From the NCBI RefSeq assembly GCF_000315625.1, contig NW_005434660.1, positions 67,027 to 100,534 of the forward strand: a stretch of 33,508 nt of DNA, in the 5' to 3' direction. The DNA is from Guillardia theta CCMP2712. Lineage: Eukaryota; Cryptophyceae; Pyrenomonadales; Geminigeraceae. The position numbers and the translations under genes were made by a program. Below are positions 26,881-33,508 of the stretch, in pieces. A model generated the notes under the pieces. The model worked only from the letters and a program-made list of their open reading frames with translations, ran no database searches and was not told the DNA's origin. Positions within the stretch are counted from its first letter, which is position 1; each line of letters opens with the position of its first letter.

Positions 26881-27115
26881 CGTCACCTCCACATCCCGCA
26901 CCCGTACATACCTACCCCTTGGCTCGAACAACCCTATGAGCAAGTACCCGTCCTTTTGTCGATCTCAAGTACCATAGTGACTGGTCATACTACCCTACAA
27001 CATTATACCCTACCCCCTATTACCCCTCATAATCACCCGTGCTCGGTCTTGGCAGCTTCTCGGCACCCCTCCAGGGTACTTGAACACCCTACCCCTGGTC
27101 CCCTTTCCCTTTATA
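26880..27115 (+). promoter_or_regulatory. TACCC / CCTACCC motif cluster D
   Basis: Plus-strand motifs: CGCACCCGTACAT, CCTACCCC, AAGTACCCG, ACTACCCTACAAC, ATACCCTACCCCC, ATTACCCC, ATCACCCG and ACACCCTACCCC. It is in opposite orientation to cluster C, with the AT-rich spacer in between, and points toward the coiled-coil gene that starts at 27653. Role inferred. Confidence 0.4.
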
Positions 27116-27652
27116 AGTCGAAAACCGACGGGCCCGACCTTACCGCCGGGGCCACCCGGTGTGTCTATTACTGAGAATTTGATGCGCTTTCAGAGAACCT
27201 TTGAAATGGCGTGCCGCTGTGGAGGAAGATCTTTCGGCCAGTCTCTTGACAAGTTAGCGTTGTATCTCCCTCTCAGTCATCATATAACTTCCGTTTGAAC
27301 ATGATCTCCTCCCCCTCACCTCCTCCTCACTCGAGTCTGCTCTCCTGGCATGTGTTGGCTCATCACTATCCCCAACTCCGTTTCATTGTGAAATTGATGC
27401 CCAATGATATGAGAGCAATTTAGAGAATACATCGCTTCCAAGAGCACAAATTTGTTTAGATTCTCTATTTCATTCTCTGTAGTTTGCAACCAGCCTGGAA
27501 ACTCTATGTATCTATTGAATTTCACCACCATCTATAGTCCAGGTCATTTTGATTTGTTGATTTCTCTCCTAGATTCGCTGCATTCAAACTTCAAATGTAT
27601 TAGCACTAGAAAAGAAATGCATCTGATTGGTAATGACTTGATTTTGTTCAGA
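27116..27652. other. 5' flank of the coiled-coil gene
   Basis: The frame of the downstream gene is open back to 27452, but the residues before 27653 (LLNFTTIYSPGHFDLLISLL-like) lack its character, and TTGTTCAG just before the ATG at 27653 looks like a 3' splice site. So a 5' UTR intron or another small exon is possible. No other gene seen. Confidence 0.45.
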
Positions 27653-28885
27653 ATGGAAATAGAAGTGGGAGATGATATCTCCTTGTTGGAAGGTGAAATT
27701 TCAGCGATGGAATTCAGATTATCGCAGCTCGAGCAGGAGAAGGAAAAGTTAGCAATCTCGAGGACAGTGAACGCAAACCACATCGCAGCTTTGGTCCAAT
27801 GCCATGGATCTCTATCCAAGCAGATCCTGCAAAGATTCGATAGCTGTGCTACCTCTGAATCTAGAATGAAAGAATGTCTGCATGAGGTGTTCAAGGAAGT
27901 CATGGATGAGAAAGAATACTTGAAACAAGTCGACGGAGCCGTTGGGGATCTCAAAACATTCATGGATCGCAATAGCATGTTTCTGAATACTCTCGTGGAA
28001 GCAATTTCGCTCATCAACGATCAAACGGATAAGAAATCAAGGACAAGCGTCTCCTGCCTTGACCAGCTTCGAAAGGAGGCAGCTTACGAGCTAGCAAGGC
28101 TGCAAGATTGTTTTGTGCATTCTGAGATAGACAAGACCGATGCGTTGGTGCAACTGCAACAAAACTTGACACTTGAGAAGGTTCTCAACGAGCAGATAAA
28201 GAAAATCTCTTCCGGAGATCTTGAAGTTGATATGCCCGTGAACAACTCTGTCGAGCAGTCCGTAGTTACGAAACAGAACACAATCAACGCTCTGAACAAA
28301 GATGCAGATACACTGAGAAGCGAGGTGGAGAGTGTCTTGCTGAATGAGCTGAAGAAGTCGCAGGGGATGTCGATCAGGGAAGGCGATGCAGAAGTAAGAC
28401 TGGAGCAGAGCAAGGAGAATGTGCTGTTTCTTGAGAAGATCTCGAGCATCGCAAAATTGCACGTATTTTGCGTTGAGTTGTTGAGAGTTGTGATGCAACA
28501 CCGATGTGAAGAGCAAGACAGGAGCCTTGACTCTCTGCAAACAGTGCTGCAGGTTCTTGAAGTGTTGTCCGGCCTTCTTCTAAACGCGGGCAGCATCTTT
28601 AAGTTTGCTGATGTTGATAAGGAAAATCAACCGACCAACAAGCCGGAAAACTCTGCAATTCTGACGCAGTACATGAGCTTGAGGAGGAAGGTAGATAGCC
28701 AGGAGCAATGTCAGGCTGAATCTCTATCGTTGTTCTCTCGTTCAGCGAAGGACAACGACGTCAGGATTTCGGCTTTCAAGAGTCTCGTTTGGGAGACAAC
28801 AGACAAGAGAAAGTCTCCTGAGTCAAGCTTCGTCTGTGTAGAAGATGCCATGGCGGAGCTGGAGAAGGTGCAGCTCATGTCTTGA
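27653..28885 (+). CDS. Coiled-coil protein, unrecognised
   Basis: Taken from MEIEVGDDISLLEGEISAME at 27653 this is a 410-residue, intronless, soluble protein dominated by heptad-like helices: EFRLSQLEQEKEKLAIS, LKQVDGAVGDLKTFMD, LARLQDCFVHSEIDKTDALV, LNKDADTLRSEVESVLLNEL and EVRLEQSKENVLFLEKIS. A less helical segment with DVDKENQPTNKPEN lies at about 320-335, and the end is DAMAELEKVQLMS. There is no signal peptide or membrane segment. The layout of long coiled coils with a short basic/acidic linker resembles many centrosomal, kinetochore or cytoskeletal proteins, but I see no specific family motif and do not assign one. The in-frame upstream ATG at 27452 would add 67 residues of different character. 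Confidence 0.7.
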   Translation: MEIEVGDDISLLEGEISAMEFRLSQLEQEKEKLAISRTVNANHIAALVQCHGSLSKQILQRFDSCATSESRMKECLHEVFKEVMDEKEYLKQVDGAVGDLKTFMDRNSMFLNTLVEAISLINDQTDKKSRTSVSCLDQLRKEAAYELARLQDCFVHSEIDKTDALVQLQQNLTLEKVLNEQIKKISSGDLEVDMPVNNSVEQSVVTKQNTINALNKDADTLRSEVESVLLNELKKSQGMSIREGDAEVRLEQSKENVLFLEKISSIAKLHVFCVELLRVVMQHRCEEQDRSLDSLQTVLQVLEVLSGLLLNAGSIFKFADVDKENQPTNKPENSAILTQYMSLRRKVDSQEQCQAESLSLFSRSAKDNDVRISAFKSLVWETTDKRKSPESSFVCVEDAMAELEKVQLMS

Positions 28886-28888
28886 AAA

Positions 28889-29751
28889 CTCCCTATCTTA
28901 CTGTTGACCAGGTCAAAGCGAAACTTGAAACAAACCTGTTGAAAGTTGGGAAGCTACGATCAGAACCAAGACCAAAACTTTCAGATGTGTTTGTTGACTT
29001 CTTCTTGAACCCACAGGCTTTGATACCCAGATACGATTCGTAGACACTTGGCAAGAAAGTTGTTTCAAAAGCTGAGAGTTTTCAAAACGCTCAGATACAA
29101 ACTCCTGCACTTAGGTCCAGTGAAACTTGACATTGAGGCAACAGCTGAGAGTCACGATCTTTTGTAAACATATATTGATCGAACGCAAGCGTCTCTGGCC
29201 GAGTTTGAATTTTCAAACATTCATTTACCACGCCTCAACCTTAGTTTCAAGTTCCATGCCTGCTGAGCTGGACATGTGACTACGGATCTTGCTACCTTCC
29301 TTGTGGGGAATTAGAATTGAATTCGTATATTTGAATTCAAAAATATTAAATGAAAATTTGAAAATTTGTAAGAATTTTTGGAGTTATGCTTGAAAAGGAG
29401 GTCGGGGGAGAGCGCCCAATGCTGTGTGATGTGGCGATGGTGGTGTACATGGCGACAGCGAAGCATGATGGCAGTGATAGGAGAGCACATGTGATGCAGG
29501 GAGGATGACGGGAATCATGTGAAAGATAAGATCGGTGATGATGAGGGAAAGAGAATATGTAGTCTTACTAGAAGCGGAACTCAAGGATTACGTTGCAAAT
29601 TGAAAGCCATTCATGGCAGAGCTTCGTTTCTAGGCAGTGACGACGTTTCCTTACAGAGGCGAAGCCCCTGGCATTGGCATGAAGAACAAATAGGATAGGA
29701 TCAGGTTTGTGCTTGAAGACTTGACGCCGGACAGCTATCGTTTCATCCACA
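28889..29751. other. Intergenic region between coiled-coil and MON2 genes
   Basis: No supported gene. There is a strongly AT-rich patch at 29318-29375 with ATATTTGAATTC and AAAATTTGAAAATTTG, similar in motif to the 26450-26880 spacer. The remainder (29390-29570) is GATGG-rich and has no open frame of interest. Confidence 0.5.
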
Positions 29752-32700
29752 ATGTCTGGCAACTTTGAAAGACAGTTACAAGCCGACCTCCATCTGTTCA
29801 AGAGCGAGGGAGGCCGCAAGTTTCCGAAGCTTCGAGATTGTGCAGAACGAGCAGATCGGTGAGTGCAGACATGCGCATCGTCCTGTCTTGGACTGACTCT
29901 CCTGCCTCGCCCCTCCAGCTACCTCCGCGAGCTGAGCGAGGGGGGGGCGACCACGGATCAGGAGTTTGCCACAGCGTTGAGGCAAGTCGGCGAGATTCTG
30001 AATCCTGGGCTGATAGCGATAGAGACGAAGAATGCAAAGTGAAGCTGAGAAGAATGCTTGCTGCGATTCTGATGGATACTGCAGGTTCATGTCCATGGGG
30101 TGGGGTTATATTACTCGACTCGCCATGTACGATGCGATAGAGCGCGAAGCTTTCACCGCGGTGGGTCAGGCCATGAAGCAGGCGTGCGACAGCCATGGCG
30201 ATGAGAATGTTCAGCTACGCGTCTTGCAGTGTATCACTGCATCCATGCAAGCTCCGACGCTCCTGTCCTCTCGCCAGGCTGTCTGCACGCTGGTGGAGAG
30301 TATCCTATCTTTGTACCATAACAAGAGCGCGACGATCTCAAATACTGCTGCTGCAACATTGAGGTGTGGATGACAATGATGGCACTCTCAAGCATCTCAT
30401 GCCTCTTCCTTGGCAGGCAGAGTGTGTGTACCTTGTTCGAGTTTGCCTGCCATGCCTCGGACCCCGCGTCGTTTGCGGTGCACCACCAGGAGAAAGCGAA
30501 GGAGCAGGCATGCTTGCTGTTTCCTTTTTGTCTCGTCTGATCGTGTGGAGCAGCAGGATGAACAAGACGGTGAAAAAGTTGAGCTAGATGGCAACCAAGA
30601 CCTGCAGGCAGAGCCAGACAAGTCCCGCACGAGGGGAGAGCTGCACAGAGCTGCGGTTCTCCTTGCGGCAGAGAGCATCGCAAACGCTTGCACGATTCTG
30701 CAGGAGCTCGGGGTGCTAGCAGGAGGAGATCCGTCCAAGGTGTTGAACATCAAGACACATGCAAACATCGACCTGCTCTGCCTTGAGGTCATCGACGCCG
30801 TTCTCCGAGCTCAGATGCCCTTCTGCTTGACGCACAGCAGCGTGCTCGGAGTACTTCGAACCAGCACCTGCCCGATGATCGTCAAGAAGTTGCAGAAGTG
30901 CATGGGAGCAGGGAACAGGAAGGAGCAGAAGTTCAACTACTGCATCAGAACCTTCCGCATCGCAGGTCGCCCCCTCTCCCCCCCCCCCCTCCCCCCCGCT
31001 TCTCGCACTTTTGTGACCCACCACTGCAGGAGCCATCGTCTCATCGCACCACCAGGCTCTCCTCCTCGACATCTCCAACATCATCTTCGTCATGACCCAC
31101 ATCATCACCACTGATCTTCCTGCCTGGCAGCAGCACCTTGCCCTCGAGACCCTGAGGACGTTCTCCCTCCAGCCCCAATTTCCTCCTGCTATGAGCGGCC
31201 TCTTCCAAGTCCCGTGCAGCAACCTCGCAGAGGAGGGCCCGGGAGGAGACCAAGGCAGCAACATGCTCCTGGAGATGATCAAGGCGCTGGAGAGGATCGT
31301 GCGGAAGGTGCTGGGATCTTTGTCACAGGGAGAGGCCGCAAACTCGACAGGAGGGCAGCCAGCGCGAGTGCAGCTGGAGGGGATCGAGCCAATGACGGGC
31401 AAGCTGAAGTTGTATGACATGCTGGGGCAGGTCGGCCCTGAGCTTCCCCCTGGAGTTGGGAGCGAGCTGGCGTTGTTTGAGCTGGCCCTCCTCGTGCTGT
31501 GTGACGTGGCAAAGACGATCGGGAGCATGACGGGAGTCGTCCGTCACGTCGACTTCCCCCACAGCCTCGCGGGTCACCCGCGTTGCAACTCGGAGGTGAT
31601 GATGCAGAACGTGCAGGAGACGCGGAGGATGGTGGAGCTCACATGGCAACACCTCCTTCCTGGGCTCCAGCTCGGCATGATCAGCGTGCAGTCGACGGCC
31701 TTCTTGGAGCCGCTCATCGACGCCTACGTCTCCTACACGCAGGCGTGTGCCGTACTGCAGATGGTGGGCCCTCGAGACAAGGCCCTCGCTCCCCTGTGCC
31801 GCTCTGCTCTGCCAGGAGGAGCACCTGACGGGTCGGCGGTGCCTCTCCATCCCCACAACATCCTCATCACGAAGGCCCTGATGCTGCTGGTCTTCGACAT
31901 GGGCGGCGTGCTGGGGGACTCGTGGAGCATGGTGCTGGAAGTGCTCCAGAGGCTGGACTCGGCCCTCATCGAGCGAGGCCTCCTCCCCGATAACCCGGGG
32001 AGAGGAGAAGATCCGCCCAAAGTGCTCGCGGAAGGATCGTGGAGCGAGGGGAGGATGGAGGCAGAGCTAGTCAAGCTCCGCCTGTACCTGGACATGATGT
32101 TCGAGCAGACGGACCAGCTCGACGACGAGGCGATAGTCGTCCTCCTTGGGTGTCTGTGCCGCGTCAGCATCAGCTCCATCTCGGGCTCCCGTCCTGACAT
32201 CGTTGGGGCGAACGCGGCGGGGAAGGGAGAGAAGATGTTCGGCATCGACAAGGTCATCGTGGTCATGCTCAACAACCTGCAGAGGATGGGGAGGCTGTGG
32301 GAAGCTGCTGCTGCTGAGCTCTCCCGCGTCGCCCTCCACAACCGCGCGACCGTCAGGCGTTACGGCATGACATGTATAACGGAGCTCATGATCGCTGCCT
32401 TCAAGAACCGAGCTGGACGCCAGCCCGGGTCTCCCTCCACCCCGAGCACCCCGCAGAGCCCAGCACCCGGGCATCACGACGACCCCGCAAACTTTGACAT
32501 GGAGCGGCGGATCCTGGCGGTGTACGAGGAGCTGTACCGCAGCCCGTGGGCAGACACCAAGAATTACGTGCTGGAGGGCTTGTACCAGCTGCTCCTCTCT
32601 TGCGGGGAGGACGTGGGCCCGGCATGGCCGCTAGTTCTCGCGCTGCTCAAGGGAGTCGCGCAGGATCAGGAGGAGCAGGTAGGAGGGTGTGGAGAGAACA

Positions 32701-33508
32701 AGAGGGGAGGAGAGAGGAGAGGTTGTCGAGAGCGCGGGGGAGAGGAGAGGAGGGGACGGGGAGAGGAGAGGGAAGGGAGGAGGACTTGGGAGGAGGTAGT
32801 GTCCAGCTGGGGGTCTAATGGAGGACGAGCAGCAGGTGCGCCAAGCCTTCATGTGCGTGCAGCTTGTCCGAAACGACTTCCTGTCTGCGCTGCCAGTCGA
32901 CTGCCTGCAGCTGCTGCTAACGACGATCGGAGCGTACGGGTGTCAGGGGTCAGACCTCAACATCTCCCTCACCGCCATTACCCTGCTGTGGAACATCGCA
33001 GACTTCTTCGGCAGAGAGCGTCCTGCCCTCCTTGCGGCCTTCTCCGAGGTTGTTCCCTGCCTTCCCCTCGTCCCCACTTGCCTCCTCCCCAGTTCTCTCC
33101 CCTCCGCCTCTCTTCTCTTCTCCCCCCTCCTCCCTCCTCCCCTCCCTTGCTCCTCCTTCTTTTCCACTTGCCTTGCAACTCTCTTCTCCTCTTCTCCTCT
33201 TCCTACCCCCTCCTTTCTCTTTTCGTCTCTTCTCTCTTTTCCTTTCCCCTCCTCTGCTCTTCAAATGCACTCCTTGCTCCGTTTCACTTCCCTTACCTCT
33301 CTCTTCCCCTCCCTCCTTTCCTTGTCCCTTCTGCCATGCTTCGCTCTTGCTTCTCAGCGCTTGTCCTCAATTGTCCTCAGGTCGATTTTCATCCTCAAGT
33401 CCCTCGTCTTTCCGTCTCCGATGACGGTGAGCTCGTGAGCGAAGCAGACGACCTGGAGGAGGAAGCTCGACTGGTAGCCTCCTCGTCCACGTGCCTCCTC
33501 TCCTCTCC
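29752..33508 (+). CDS. MON2: MON2-like trans-Golgi/endosome protein, cut by the window edge
   Basis: Eight exons with closed phases: 29752-29858, 29919-30038, 30085-30363, 30417-30507, 30554-30965, 31030-32678, 32833-33048 and 33381 to the edge, about 1000 residues of a protein usually near 1700. The N-terminus MSGNFERQLQADLHLFKSEG, ILNPGLIAIETKNAKFMSMG and ATISNTAAATLRQSVCTLFE correspond to the DCB/HUS region shared by MON2 and large ARF-GEFs, and no Sec7 domain is seen where a GEF would have one. Later, VRQAFMCVQLVRNDFLSALP and LNISLTAITLLWNIADFFGR match the conserved MON2 C-terminal region. MON2 works with Dopey proteins in trafficking between trans-Golgi and endosomes. Exon 6 (550 codons) is the longest open stretch in the window. 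Intron 4 (30508-30553) is GC-AG, 46 bases; intron 7 (33049-33380) is a long pyrimidine tract. Confidence 0.88.

Noticed and set aside
28084-28596. Minus-strand Ser/Cys-rich frames inside the coiled-coil gene
   Set aside because: Antisense shadows; the plus-strand frame has heptad structure and normal composition.

Overview
The window looks like nuclear DNA of a cryptophyte alga close to Guillardia theta. Reasons: intron-rich genes with very short GT-AG introns (many of 42-48 bases, two of them GC-AG), densely packed genes on both strands, predicted proteins with a hydrophobic N-terminus followed by an LRGG motif, and a decayed Crypton-type tyrosine recombinase resembling those I associate with that genome. 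The species is an inference. There are no operons, rRNAs, tRNAs or CRISPR arrays that I can support.

Layout. 1-7380 is an accessory block: a broken Crypton-like recombinase (minus) whose 3' end runs into a 29-bp tandem repeat, a broken collagen-like gene (minus), about 2 kb with little in it, a lineage-specific LRGG/coiled-coil gene (minus, one frameshift) and a 73-bp satellite. A second diverged copy of the left-end repeat lies at 7208-7323, so the block has direct repeats at both sides. 7382-33508 is mostly ordinary housekeeping sequence: SEL1L/HRD3-like ERAD protein (minus), a small secreted or membrane protein (minus), ZIP metal transporter (plus), MTBP-like replication-initiation protein (minus), Nudix hydrolase (plus), an unrecognised secretory LRGG protein (minus), FSH1/OVCA2-like serine hydrolase (plus), a doubtful exon cluster, a foldback element flanked by extremely GC-rich islands (22.6-23.8 kb), LSm7 (plus), SAR1 (minus), a coiled-coil protein (plus) and the first about 1000 residues of a MON2 homologue (plus) that runs off the right edge.

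How the genes relate. Three conserved genes serve the secretory pathway (SEL1L/HRD3 in ERAD, SAR1 in COPII budding, MON2 at the trans-Golgi/endosome), but they are not adjacent and nothing suggests co-regulation. The two most unusual non-genic signals are (a) strand-oriented clusters of TACCC/CCTACCC motifs 5' of several genes, a possible undescribed promoter element, and (b) the recombinase-associated 29-bp repeat, whose inner part looks like a tyrosine-recombinase core site (short inverted arms around a 9-nt spacer) and recurs about 7 kb away. Exon structures were read by eye from splice motifs and reading-frame phase; I say where phase does not close.
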